Positions 43,879 through 52,581 are shown, counted from the first letter of the stretch. The stretch: DNA of 64,000 nucleotides from Paracoccaceae bacterium (GCA_023383015.1 JAHDXW010000014.1:1-64000); one strand, 5' to 3'. Made by a program: numbers and translations. The notes: generated by a model not told the origin, from the letters alone.

Positions 43879-44872
43879 AGACGAGACCCTGACGCCCGGA
43901 TCGGGCACCCTCCGCGGGGCAGTGCCGCGAGCGGTTGCGCGGCTCCTGCGGATGCGGGAGGGCATGCTGCTGCTGATTATCGCAGTGCTCTTCGTCGGCA
44001 TGAGCTTTGCCTCCCCGCACTTCCTGACCTGGGGCAACATGCGCGCAATCCTGATGTCCTTCTCGACCGAGGGCATCGTCGTCGTCGGCATGACGATCCT
44101 GATCATCGTCGGCGGCATCGACCTGTCGGTCGGGGCGGCGATGTGCCTGGCGATGGTCGTCGCCGGCAAGCTCTTTCTCGTCGGCATGAACCCCTGGCTG
44201 GCGGGGCTGATCGGGGTCGGTGCGACCGGGCTAGCAGGGTTCGTGATGGGCCTGTTCGTGACGGGGATTGGCCTGGGGTTCTTCATCACGAGCCTTGCCT
44301 TCCTCGGCCTCCTGCGCGGCCTGTGCTTCATCGTCACCGAGGGCACGCCGCTGTCGCTGTTCACGCTGCCGCCGTCGTTCAAGTTCATCGGGCAGGGCAA
44401 CGTCTACGGCGTGCCGGTGGTCATCCTCATCTTTCTTGTCGTGGCGGTGGTGGGCGACTTTCTTGTGCGCAACGCCACCGTCTTCCGGCGGGTGATCTAC
44501 GTCGGCAGCAACGAGAACGCCGCCAACTACTCGGGCATCAATGTCCGCCGCGTGCGGCTGTGGACGACGGTGCTGTGCTCGTCGCTCGCCGGCTTTGCCG
44601 GCATAATCTTCATGTCGCGCCTCGGGGTGGCGACGCCGACCTTCGGCATCGGCAGCGAACTCAACATCATCGCCGCGGCGGTGATCGGGGGTGCGTCGCT
44701 GTCGGGCGGCAAGGGCTCGGTCCTTGGCGCCATCCTCGGCATCGGGCTCCTGTCGCTCGTCACAAGCTCGATGATCCTGCTCAACATCTCGATCTTCTGG
44801 CAGGAGACGATCCGCGGCCTGATCCTGCTTGCCGCGGTGTCGGTCGATCATCTCGTCAACAGGCATCGCTGA
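43871..44872 (+). CDS. Sugar ABC transporter permease (RbsC type)
   Basis: 333 residues from GTG 43871, chosen over ATG 43856 because GAGG sits at the right distance and the start overlaps the ATPase stop. About 8-10 membrane helices; family signatures GGIDLSVGAAMCLA, GSNENAANYSGINV and ISALMLGGLG-like AAVIGGASLSGGKGS near the ATPase contact. Only one permease gene is present, as in ribose systems and unlike lsrC-lsrD. The longer frame upstream is an artefact. Confidence 0.93.
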   Translation: MDRDETLTPGSGTLRGAVPRAVARLLRMREGMLLLIIAVLFVGMSFASPHFLTWGNMRAILMSFSTEGIVVVGMTILIIVGGIDLSVGAAMCLAMVVAGKLFLVGMNPWLAGLIGVGATGLAGFVMGLFVTGIGLGFFITSLAFLGLLRGLCFIVTEGTPLSLFTLPPSFKFIGQGNVYGVPVVILIFLVVAVVGDFLVRNATVFRRVIYVGSNENAANYSGINVRRVRLWTTVLCSSLAGFAGIIFMSRLGVATPTFGIGSELNIIAAAVIGGASLSGGKGSVLGAILGIGLLSLVTSSMILLNISIFWQETIRGLILLAAVSVDHLVNRHR

Positions 44873-44908
44873 CACGCGTGCCCGCAGGCACGCGCAGGAG
44901 GAGGGGGC

Positions 44909-45898
44909 ATGGCCATTCTGCAGCGCGACATCGGTCGATCGGGCGTCGCCAGCTCTGTGATCGGGCTTGGAACCTGGGCAATCGGAGGCGCGATGTGGGG
45001 CGGGCCCGATGACGCCGGCTCGCGTTCGGCCATTGCGGCCTCGCTTGATGCCGGCATCACGCTCATCGACACCGCCCCGGGCTACGGGCTCGGCCATGCC
45101 GAGACGCTGGTCGGCGAGGTCATCCGCGGCCGGCGCGACCGGGTGGTGCTGGCGACCAAGTGCGGCCTGAACTGGCACCACGGACGCGGCAACTACTTCT
45201 TCGAGCAGTATGGCGCGAAGGTGCACCGCTATCTCGGCCAGGACGGGATCGAGCACGAGCTGGAGGAAAGCCTGCGCCGTCTCGGCACCGATCACATCGA
45301 CATCTACTTCACGCACTGGCAGGATCCGACGACCCCGGTCGAGGCGACCGTCGAGACGCTCCTGCGGCTGAAGGAGGCGGGCAAGATCCGGGCCATCGGC
45401 GCGTCGAACCTCAGCCCCGACGAGCTTTCACGTTATGTCGCGACAGGCGGGCTCGACTGCATCCAGGAACGCTTCTCGCTGATCGACCGCGGCATCGAGC
45501 AGACGCTCCTGCCCCTGGCCGTCGCCGGCGGGGTGGCGACCGTGGCCTACTCGCCGATGGCAATGGGGCTGCTGACGGGCAGGATCACCCCCGACCGGCG
45601 CTTCGGGGGCGACGACATCCGCCGGGACAATCCACGCTTTTCCGCAGCGAACCGGCAGGCCGTGCAGGACTTCGCCGCCGCCGTCGGCGACATCCTCGCC
45701 GCACACGCCATCACGCTCGGCCAGCTCGTCGTTGCCTGGACCCTGCAGCAGCCCCGGATCGACGTCGTCCTGTGCGGAGCCCGGACCGCCGAACAGGCGC
45801 GGCACAACGCGAGGGCCGGCGAGGTCGTGCTTGGCGATGACGAGGTGCAGCTTGTCGAGACGCAGGCGCGCAGGCATCTCACGGCACTGATGTCCTGA
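44909..45898 (+). CDS. Aldo/keto reductase
   Basis: 329 residues. (beta/alpha)8 reductase with the catalytic set visible: Asp and Tyr in LIDTAPGYGLGHAE, Lys in LATKCGL and His in YFTHWQDP. NADPH-binding end ...LCGARTAEQARHNA. It reduces aldehydes or ketoses or, in the reverse direction, oxidises polyols. It is the last gene of the operon, after GGAGGAGG, and could handle the aldehyde released by the aldolase. No signal peptide. Confidence 0.93.
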   Translation: MAILQRDIGRSGVASSVIGLGTWAIGGAMWGGPDDAGSRSAIAASLDAGITLIDTAPGYGLGHAETLVGEVIRGRRDRVVLATKCGLNWHHGRGNYFFEQYGAKVHRYLGQDGIEHELEESLRRLGTDHIDIYFTHWQDPTTPVEATVETLLRLKEAGKIRAIGASNLSPDELSRYVATGGLDCIQERFSLIDRGIEQTLLPLAVAGGVATVAYSPMAMGLLTGRITPDRRFGGDDIRRDNPRFSAANRQAVQDFAAAVGDILAAHAITLGQLVVAWTLQQPRIDVVLCGARTAEQARHNARAGEVVLGDDEVQLVETQARRHLTALMS

Positions 45899-46004
45899 AC
45901 CGGCCTTCGGTGGTCGGGGCGGTGGGGCTGAGCGGCCGGGCCACAAACCCTCTCGGTGCCCCGCAGGCCGTCGCCCCGGACGCGGCCGCCCCCCCCGTGG
46001 TCGA

Positions 46005-47657
46005 TCAGGGTGCGGCCTGGTCCTCCGCGCGTTCGAGCCTTCCGCGGACGAGGCGCCAGCCGGCTTCCTCCCTGTCCCATGCGGCGGGGCCGATGCCTTC
46101 GGCGCGCAGGTCGACCTTGCGGATCTTCTGGGTGGGCGTGCGCGGCAGGTCCTCGCGGAACTCGATGAAGCGCGGCACCATGAAGTAGGGCAGTTCGGCC
46201 ACGCACCAGCGCAACAGCGCGTCCTCGGTCAGGTCCACACCGGCGCGGCGGACGACGACGAGTTTCATCTCGTCCTCCTGCAGGTCGGACGGCACGGCCA
46301 CCGCAGCGGCCTCGGCGATGCCGGGGTGGCGCAGGACGATCTGCTCGACCTCGTAGGACGAGATGTTCTCGCCCCGGCGGCGCAGCGTGTCCTTCATGCG
46401 GTCGATGAACCACAGCCAGCCGGCGGCATCCATCCGGCCGCGATCTCCGGTGTGGAACCACTGGTTGCGGAAGGCGGCGCAGGTTTCGGCCGGCATGCCG
46501 AAGTAGCCCTGTGTCAGCAGCCATGGTCCGCGGCCGCGGACCACGATCTCGCCGGCCTCGCCCGGGGGAAGGGGCCGGTCGAGCGTGTCGACGACGGCCA
46601 CCTCGTACCAGGGCCCCGGGCGCCCGCAGGCGCCGTGCGGGGCGCCCTCGGGAGGGGTCCAGACAACGATGTTGCATTCGGTCGAGCCGTAGCCCTCCAC
46701 CATGGTCAGGCCGAAGCGGCGGGTGAAGGCGGGCGCGATCTCGCGCGGAATTGGCACGGCATAGATCAGGCGCAGCGGGTTGTCGGCGTCGTCTGGCGCC
46801 TCGGGGCGGGCGTGCAGCATGTTGCAGACGCCGCCGACCGCGGTGACGACGGTGCAGCGGTGGCGGCGGATGTCGTCCCAGAAGCCGGACACCGCCAGCC
46901 GCTCGCGCAGCACCATCCGCCCCCCCGCGATGAGCGGCGCCATGAAGTTGAACTTGCCCGCGACATGGAAGAAGGGAAGGTAGTTGTAGGTGACGTCCGC
47001 GGGCGTCATCGCGGTGATCAGGCGGTAGGTCTCGCCGAAGGCGATCATCTGCCGGTGCGGAATGATCGCGCCCTTGGACGGCCCGGTGGTACCCGAGGTG
47101 AAGAGGATGCAGGCGGTGTCGGCCAGACCCGGCGGATCGCCGAGGTTCGTGCCGTCGGGCGAAAGGCCGGCCTCGAACGGAAGGATGGCGAGCGTCGAGG
47201 AGACGGAGACATCGTCCGGGGCCGTCCCGCGGCATATGCAGAGCCGCAACTCGGGGCATTTCCCCGCCACCTCGGCGAGAACCGGAAGGAACCCGGCATC
47301 GGCCACGATCATCGTGCAACCCGCCGTGGCCAGCACATGGCGCAGGATCTCGCCGCGGTAGGCGGAGTTGATCGGTACCTCGACGGCGGCCAACTTGGCG
47401 ATGGCGATCCAGGTCGCGATGGCATCGGCGCTGTTGGCCATCATCACCGCGCAGCTCCCGCTGCGCGACAGTCCATTGTCGCGCAGCATCCGCGCGATGC
47501 GGTTGGCGCGGGCGTTCAGCGCGCTGCAGGTGACGGTGCCCTCTGCAGCGATGATCAGCGGCGTGTCCGGCGCCTCATCCGCACGGCGCTCGACGATCAG
47601 CGGCAGGATCTCGGGTTCGGGATGCTCGTCGCGGTCGGGCACGGGGTCTGCCTCCAT
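46005..47657 (-). CDS. AMP-forming acyl-CoA ligase 1 (CaiC-like)
   Basis: 550 residues of the ANL superfamily: P-loop LFTSGTTGPSKGA, A4/A5 regions with YGSTECNI, A7 WFHTGDRGRMD, hinge RMKDTLRRRGENISSYEVE and catalytic lysine in PTQKIRKVDL. All adenylation residues are present, so it should activate a carboxylic acid with ATP and CoA. It is similar in layout to carnitine-CoA-ligase-like CaiC proteins and to ligase 2 (50033-51634). It is the last gene of the leftward operon and converges on the aldo/keto reductase gene. Two ligases suggest two acids or two stages of one pathway. Confidence 0.92.
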   Translation of the reverse strand: MEADPVPDRDEHPEPEILPLIVERRADEAPDTPLIIAAEGTVTCSALNARANRIARMLRDNGLSRSGSCAVMMANSADAIATWIAIAKLAAVEVPINSAYRGEILRHVLATAGCTMIVADAGFLPVLAEVAGKCPELRLCICRGTAPDDVSVSSTLAILPFEAGLSPDGTNLGDPPGLADTACILFTSGTTGPSKGAIIPHRQMIAFGETYRLITAMTPADVTYNYLPFFHVAGKFNFMAPLIAGGRMVLRERLAVSGFWDDIRRHRCTVVTAVGGVCNMLHARPEAPDDADNPLRLIYAVPIPREIAPAFTRRFGLTMVEGYGSTECNIVVWTPPEGAPHGACGRPGPWYEVAVVDTLDRPLPPGEAGEIVVRGRGPWLLTQGYFGMPAETCAAFRNQWFHTGDRGRMDAAGWLWFIDRMKDTLRRRGENISSYEVEQIVLRHPGIAEAAAVAVPSDLQEDEMKLVVVRRAGVDLTEDALLRWCVAELPYFMVPRFIEFREDLPRTPTQKIRKVDLRAEGIGPAAWDREEAGWRLVRGRLERAEDQAAP

Positions 47658-48446
47658 TCAGCCTGCCGAGATGCCGCCGTTGATGCTGATGGTCTGCCCG
47701 GTCATCCGCCGGCTTTCGGGTCCGAGGAGGAAGAGCACCATGGCCGCCTGATCCTCGGGCGTGGCAAGCCCGAGGCGTGCGCGGTCCCTGGCCTTGGAGA
47801 ACAGCCGGGCGGCGAAGGGGTCGGACATCACATGCTGATAGGTCAGCGTGCCATCAACAAGCGACGGAGTCAGGCAGTTCGCGCGGATGCCGGCGCGCGC
47901 CTGCTCGATCGCGATGGTGCGGGTCAGCATGACGATGCCGGCCATGGCCGCGCCGATCACCGCCTCGCCCGGAGTCGGAACCTTTGCCGCGTCCGAGGCG
48001 ACGGTCACGATCGCGCCGCCGCCCGCGGCGTGCAGGAAAGGCATCGCCGAGCGCAGCGTGTGGACCGTGCCGAGCAGCCACTGGCCGAGGATGTCCTCGG
48101 CAGCGCCGTCCGGCAGGTCGTGGAAGAGGCGCGGTGCATGGCCACCGCCGGCACAGGTCACGACCGAATCGAGCCGGCCCGGGCCATCGGCGATCGCCGC
48201 GGCCATCCGCGCTGCGGTGTCGGCCCGCGCCACGTCGCCCTGCACGAAGCGCACCGCGGTGCCGGGCCCGGCGGCCGCGATCCGCGCGATCGCCGCCGCG
48301 CCGCGGCCCGCGTCACGCCCGACAAGAACGAGATGCGCCGCCCCGGCGCGGGCCAGTCCCTCGGCCGTGGCAAGGCCGATGCCCGAGGTGCCGCCGGTGA
48401 TCGCCACCGACTGCCCGGCCAGCGGGGCGGCGTGCGGCGCCGTCAT
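47658..48446 (-). CDS. SDR-fold protein lacking the Tyr-x3-Lys catalytic motif
   Basis: 262 residues. The cofactor motif is normal (AITGGTSGIGLATAEG), NAG is replaced by CAGGG, Ser is present in TVASDAAK, but where classical SDRs have YxxxK the sequence reads GEAVIGAAMAGIVMLTRTI, without Tyr or Lys. The C-terminus is normal (MTGQTISINGGISAG). The gene is otherwise intact and lies between ligase 1 (no gap) and the CMD gene (4-base overlap). It either uses different catalytic residues, catalyses a non-redox step, or is a regulatory subunit. Confidence 0.88.
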   Translation of the reverse strand: MTAPHAAPLAGQSVAITGGTSGIGLATAEGLARAGAAHLVLVGRDAGRGAAAIARIAAAGPGTAVRFVQGDVARADTAARMAAAIADGPGRLDSVVTCAGGGHAPRLFHDLPDGAAEDILGQWLLGTVHTLRSAMPFLHAAGGGAIVTVASDAAKVPTPGEAVIGAAMAGIVMLTRTIAIEQARAGIRANCLTPSLVDGTLTYQHVMSDPFAARLFSKARDRARLGLATPEDQAAMVLFLLGPESRRMTGQTISINGGISAG

Positions 48447-49216
48447 ACCGCCTGCCCCGCCTTGCGCAGCTCATCGATCAGGATCGGCACGCCCATCGTG
48501 CAGGTGTGCATCCCCAGCACCGAGGTCAGTTGCAGCACCTCCATGAGCTCCTCCTTGGTCGCGCCGTACTTCAGCGCGTTGCGGTAGTGGATCCGCAGCC
48601 CCGGCTCGTACAGGTGGGTCGTCGCGGCATCTATGGCGATGTAGATGAATTCCTTGACCTTCGGCTCCAGGGGGCCGGATTTCCACGGAATCGAGGAGAA
48701 CCGCAGGTAGGTCTGGAAGAAGGCGGGGTCCAGTATCAGCAGCCCGTCCCAGAAATCGCTCCAGTAGCCACGGTTGCGAATGAACTCCTCCTTCAGCCGC
48801 TGCCGCTCGGGATCGGCGAGCAGCGCGTCCAGGTCTCCGCCCTGTCCAGCCTCCTTCAGCTCCTCGATCAGTGCAGGCACGCCCATGGTGCAGGTGTGCA
48901 TGCCCAGCACCGATGTCAGCTGGAGCACCTCGAGGATCTCCTCCTTGGTCGCACCGTATTTCAGCGCGTTTTCGATGTGGATGCGCAGCCCCGGCTCGTA
49001 CAGGTGGGTGGTCGATGCGTCGATGGCGATGTAGATGAATTCCTTGACCTTGGGCGGGAGCGGTCCTTGCTTCCAGGGGATCGACGAGAAATCGAGGTAG
49101 GCCGCGAAGAACTCGGGGTGAAGGGCCAGCAGCCCCTCCCAGAAGCCGCTCCAGTAGCCGCGGTTGGCGATGAATGTGCGCTTGAGTTCGTCGCGGTCGT
49201 AGGTTCTGGCGTCCAT
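48443..49216 (-). CDS. Double-domain carboxymuconolactone-decarboxylase-like (AhpD-fold) protein
   Basis: 257 residues made of two near-identical halves of about 125 residues, each with RGYWSxFWxGLL, a second block FSSIPWK-GPL-PKVKEFIYIA, THLYEPGLRIH, ALKYGATKEE and VLGMHTCTMGVP. This is an internal tandem duplication, most likely a two-domain fold in one chain. AhpD-type CMD proteins carry a redox CxxC in the helix that here reads THLYEPGLRIH, so peroxidase activity is unlikely. A decarboxylase or hydrolase-like role near CoA thioesters is possible. The function is unknown. Confidence 0.85.
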   Translation of the reverse strand: MDARTYDRDELKRTFIANRGYWSGFWEGLLALHPEFFAAYLDFSSIPWKQGPLPPKVKEFIYIAIDASTTHLYEPGLRIHIENALKYGATKEEILEVLQLTSVLGMHTCTMGVPALIEELKEAGQGGDLDALLADPERQRLKEEFIRNRGYWSDFWDGLLILDPAFFQTYLRFSSIPWKSGPLEPKVKEFIYIAIDAATTHLYEPGLRIHYRNALKYGATKEELMEVLQLTSVLGMHTCTMGVPILIDELRKAGQAV

Positions 49217-49234
49217 GTCGGTCCTCCCCTGTGG

Positions 49235-50032
49235 TCAGGTCTTGCGGGCCGACCGGCTGGCAAAGCCGGCCATTGCCGTTGCGAAGGCGGGCATTCGTGC
49301 GGCGGCACGATAGGCGGCGCGCTCGGCCGTCAGACCGGCCGTCAGATCGGCCCTCAGCGAAAGCCGCACGAGGCGCTTGAGGCCCGAGGCTACCGCGGGG
49401 TCGCGCGCCGCGATTTCCTGCGCCAGCGCCAGCGCATCGTCCTGCAGCGCCGACGGATGGGAGACGCGGGTGACGATGCCCCAGAGGGCGGCCTCGGCGG
49501 CGGTGAGGCTGCGCGCCGACAGCACGAGGTCGAGGGCGCGCTGCAGCCCGACGCAGCGCGCCAAGCGCTGTGATCCGCCGGCGCCATGAATCGCCCCGAT
49601 GGTGATGTGGGGGTCGCGGATGGTGACATCAGCGCCGGCCATCACGATGTCGCAGCAGAGCAGCGTCTCCAGGCCGCCGCCCATGACAAGCCCGTTCGCC
49701 ACCCCGATCACCGGCCGGTCGAGCGTATCGAGATCGTCGATGAAGCGATTGAGTTCGCGCAGGAAAGCGACGGTCTCGGGGCTGTCGGGGCCGTGGGCGG
49801 CCAGGAACTTCAGGTCCGCACCGCAGCAGAACGCCCGCCCGGCACCGGTGACGATCACGGCCCGGACCCCGCAGTCGTCGGCGATGGCGGCAAGTGCCGC
49901 GTTCAGGGCCCGGACGAGGCCGGGGGAGAAGGCATTCATCGCACCGGGTCGGTCGATGGTCAGCCGCACGACGGCGTCCAGCCGCTCGACCCGCAGCCCC
50001 GGCGCTTCCCAGTCCGTGGAGGTGCCCGCCAT
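49235..50032 (-). CDS. Crotonase-fold protein 1, both catalytic glutamates replaced
   Basis: 265 residues. CoA-binding and oxyanion-hole elements are normal (FCCGADLKFLA, NGLVMGGGLETLL). Aligned with enoyl-CoA hydratase, the first catalytic Glu (in PExxLG) is His here (DPHITIGAIHG) and the second is Asp (ALDLVLS). The crotonase at 58507-59292 keeps both. It may therefore not be a hydratase; crotonases also do isomerisation, decarboxylation, hydrolysis and C-C cleavage. It lies between ligase 2 (no gap) and the CMD gene. Confidence 0.88.
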   Translation of the reverse strand: MAGTSTDWEAPGLRVERLDAVVRLTIDRPGAMNAFSPGLVRALNAALAAIADDCGVRAVIVTGAGRAFCCGADLKFLAAHGPDSPETVAFLRELNRFIDDLDTLDRPVIGVANGLVMGGGLETLLCCDIVMAGADVTIRDPHITIGAIHGAGGSQRLARCVGLQRALDLVLSARSLTAAEAALWGIVTRVSHPSALQDDALALAQEIAARDPAVASGLKRLVRLSLRADLTAGLTAERAAYRAAARMPAFATAMAGFASRSARKT

Positions 50033-51634
50033 TCAGGCCCCCGCCGCGCCGCGGCGCGCCGATCCCGCGCGTTCGCCGCGGTCATGCAGGTCGCCGGCGC
50101 CATCCGCCTCGCGCAGCAGATATTTCTGGATCTTCTGGTTCGGCGTCTTGGGCAGCGCATCGAGGAACGCAAGGTAGCGTGGCACCCAGAACCGCGGCAT
50201 CTGCGCGTCGCAGAACTCCCATACCTGTGCGGCCGTCAGCGCCTTGCCCGGGGCGCGGACGATGCAGACCTTCACCTCGTCCTCACCGAGGTCGGACTTG
50301 ACCGCGACTGCCGCGCATTCCAGCACCTCCGGAATGCGGTTCACGACGCTCTCGACCTCGAAACTCGAGATGTTCTCGCCCCGGCGGCGGATCGCGTCCT
50401 TCTTGCGGTCGACGAAGTAGACATAGCCGTCGGCGTCGCGTCGGGCGGAATCGCCGGTGTGGAACCACTGATTCCGGAACGCGGCCAGGCTTTCGCGCGG
50501 CATGTTGTAGTACTCGCCCAGCATCGCGAAGGGCTGGCGCGGGCGCACCACGATCTCGCCTACCTCGCCCGGGCCGACGATGTTGTCGGCGTCGTCCACG
50601 AGCGCGACGTCGAATGTGTCGGTGTTGAACAGCCCGCACGAGCCCCGGCGCCGCTCGGCATCGAGCGGGGTGTAGGTGACAATTCCGGTTTCCGTCGAGC
50701 CGAAGACCTCGATGATGCGGCAGTTGAACCGCTTCTCGAAGGCGTCGTTCTGCTGGCCTATGTAGAAGCGGCGGGCCGGCTGGGTGGCGTCGTCGGGGCG
50801 CGCCGGCTGTTTTAGCAGGATCGGGATCATCGAGAAGATGCCATGGGCGATGGTGGCTTCCGCCGCGCGCACCTCGTCCCAGAACTGGCTGGCCGAGAAA
50901 CGTTCCACCACCGTGACATGCGCGCCGATCATCAGTGACGGCAGGAAGCCCAGCCAGGTCGCGATGGCGTGGAACTGCGGCAGGCAGGAATGCAGCCGGT
51001 CCGCGGGCACGAGGCCAACGCAGCGCGCCCAGTCGAGCGCGAAGGTCATCACATGGCAGTTGCTGGCAAGGACGCCCTTCGAAGGACCCGTCGTGCCCGA
51101 GGTGAACGAGATCGCGTGCGGATCGGTATAGTGTGGCCGGGCGTCGGGTTCGCGGTCGTGCTCGGCCGCGGCGGCGGCGATCGGGGTCAGCGTCCGGCCT
51201 TTCAGCGCCGCCACTCCGTTGCCGCCGCGCACGAGAACGTGGGTCAGCGCCGGCAGATGGTCGGCGACCGCGATCAGGCGATCCAGCCAGTCGGCCTCGA
51301 TCAGGAGGTGGGTGACGTCGGCCTTGGCAAGCTGGTAGGCGAGGATGTCGCCGCGATAGTCGGTGTTGATCGGCACATAGATTGCGCCAAGCTTGCCGCA
51401 GGCGAACCAGCCCCACAGGAATTCGGCGCTGTTGCCCAGCATCAGCGCCACCTTGCCGCCCGGTCCAACCCCCAGCCGCGCCAGAAGCGCCGCGACCCGG
51501 TTTACTGAGGCGTTGAAGTCGCCGACGCTCTGGTCCAGCGCCCCGATCCGCAGCAGCGGGCGGTCCGGATGTGCCTCGGCGCGATCGCGAAGCATCGGGC
51601 CGATCACGCGGCGCTCAAGCGGCCAGGCCTCCAT
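50033..51634 (-). CDS. AMP-forming acyl-CoA ligase 2 (CaiC-like)
   Basis: 533 residues from ATG 51634, preceded by a strong GGGGGAGGA. ANL features: SFTSGTTGPSKGV, FGSTETGIV, FHTGDSARRD, RKKDAIRRRGENISSFEVE and lysine in NQKIQKYLL. It is the first gene of the leftward operon, so its start and the CAAAC-N4-GTTTG operator (51687-51700) define the promoter. It activates an acid that enters the pathway. It resembles ligase 1 but is not a recent duplicate. Seventeen further codons upstream are open but lack a ribosome site. Confidence 0.92.
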   Translation of the reverse strand: MEAWPLERRVIGPMLRDRAEAHPDRPLLRIGALDQSVGDFNASVNRVAALLARLGVGPGGKVALMLGNSAEFLWGWFACGKLGAIYVPINTDYRGDILAYQLAKADVTHLLIEADWLDRLIAVADHLPALTHVLVRGGNGVAALKGRTLTPIAAAAAEHDREPDARPHYTDPHAISFTSGTTGPSKGVLASNCHVMTFALDWARCVGLVPADRLHSCLPQFHAIATWLGFLPSLMIGAHVTVVERFSASQFWDEVRAAEATIAHGIFSMIPILLKQPARPDDATQPARRFYIGQQNDAFEKRFNCRIIEVFGSTETGIVTYTPLDAERRRGSCGLFNTDTFDVALVDDADNIVGPGEVGEIVVRPRQPFAMLGEYYNMPRESLAAFRNQWFHTGDSARRDADGYVYFVDRKKDAIRRRGENISSFEVESVVNRIPEVLECAAVAVKSDLGEDEVKVCIVRAPGKALTAAQVWEFCDAQMPRFWVPRYLAFLDALPKTPNQKIQKYLLREADGAGDLHDRGERAGSARRGAAGA

Positions 51635-51686
51635 TGTCCTCCCCCCTCGGCGGTGCTCCGGCGTCCTGCCCTCTGGTCGCGCCAAT

Positions 51687-51700
51687 CAAACGATTGTTTG
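51687..51700 (-). promoter_or_regulatory. TetR operator 1: CAAAC-GATT-GTTTG
   Basis: Perfect inverted repeat within AATCAAACGATTGTTTGATT (51684-51703), about 50 bases upstream of ligase 2 on the side that drives the leftward operon. The same 5-4-5 pattern recurs at 52514, 55295 and 55322. The Pseudomonas TetR-family regulator PsrA recognises (G/C)AAAC-N2-4-GTTT(G/C), so a PsrA-like repressor is plausible. Confidence 0.75.
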
Positions 51701-51774
51701 ATTTCTTGCCACGAAGCCAGGGCCCCATCAAGTCCGTTGTTGGCGGTGCGGCGCCAGGGGCGCGCGCCCGCTGA

Positions 51775-52425
51775 TCACTCCGCCTCGGTTTGCCGGCGCA
51801 GGAGGTCCACCATGTGTACCGCTATCTCGGCCGGGGTCTTGCCGCCCTTGCTGCGGTACCAGACGACCGACCAGGCAAGCTGCGACAGGAGTGCAAGGCG
51901 CCACAGCGTGCGGTCGACCCACGGCGCCAGCGGCAGGTCGTCGACGATGTCGCGGAAGACCTTCTCGAACGCGTTGCGGTGCGACACGAGCACGGCGCGC
52001 AGCGCATCATCGCGGCGGCGCGGGAACTCGGTCACCACCACCTCGGCAAACTTGCGCTCGGCCACGAGGACCTCGGCGTAGTTGGCCGAGGCCTGAAGCA
52101 ACCTGTCCCACGGACTGGCGGAAGGGTCGATCCCGGCGCAGACGTGGTTCATGATCCGGCGTACCGCCTCCTCGTGCACGGCGATCAGGATCTCCTCCTT
52201 GGACGCGAAATGATAGTAGATCGAGCCGGCGAGCATCCCGGTCTTCCTGGCTATGTCGCGCATCGCCGTCGCATCGTAGCCGGCAACCGAAAAGCATTCG
52301 GCGGCGGCCTCGATGATGTCCTCGCGGCGTGACCGCGGCGCGACACCGGAGGGCCCCGCGTCGTCGGCCTGCGTCACACCCGCGTTGCGGGCCGGTCTCG
52401 CGGTCCTTCGCGCGTCGGTTCTCAT
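51775..52425 (-). CDS. TetR-family transcriptional regulator (PsrA/FadR-like role)
   Basis: 216 residues from ATG 52425; GTG 52458 would add eleven. TetR DNA-binding domain at about 25-75 (RREDIIEAAAECFSVAGYDA, MRDIARKTGMLAGSIYYHFA), then a helical ligand domain. It is surrounded by operators: one between its stop and the leftward operon and one between it and the divergent CaiB-type gene. Acyl-CoA or fatty-acid ligands are usual for TetR repressors in such settings. The start region is Arg/Ala-rich, and the exact N-terminus is uncertain. Confidence 0.92.
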   Translation of the reverse strand: MRTDARRTARPARNAGVTQADDAGPSGVAPRSRREDIIEAAAECFSVAGYDATAMRDIARKTGMLAGSIYYHFASKEEILIAVHEEAVRRIMNHVCAGIDPSASPWDRLLQASANYAEVLVAERKFAEVVVTEFPRRRDDALRAVLVSHRNAFEKVFRDIVDDLPLAPWVDRTLWRLALLSQLAWSVVWYRSKGGKTPAEIAVHMVDLLRRQTEAE

Positions 52426-52513
52426 GCGTCCCCCGGCATTTCCTTGACCATTACGCACCCAGCATACGATCTTCGGGTCGCCATGCCATAGAACCAGAGC
52501 GTGGTCGGGGAAT

Positions 52514-52527
52514 CAAACAAACATTTG
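52514..52527. promoter_or_regulatory. TetR operator 2: CAAAC-AAAC-ATTTG
   Basis: One mismatch from the consensus of the other three sites. It lies in the 156-base interval between the divergent TetR and CaiB-type genes and may serve both autoregulation and control of the rightward operon. Confidence 0.6.
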
Positions 52528-52581
52528 TCAGGTGAGTGTCATCCGGCTAACTTGGCGCCGAATCGCGTCGGTGGAGGGGCG

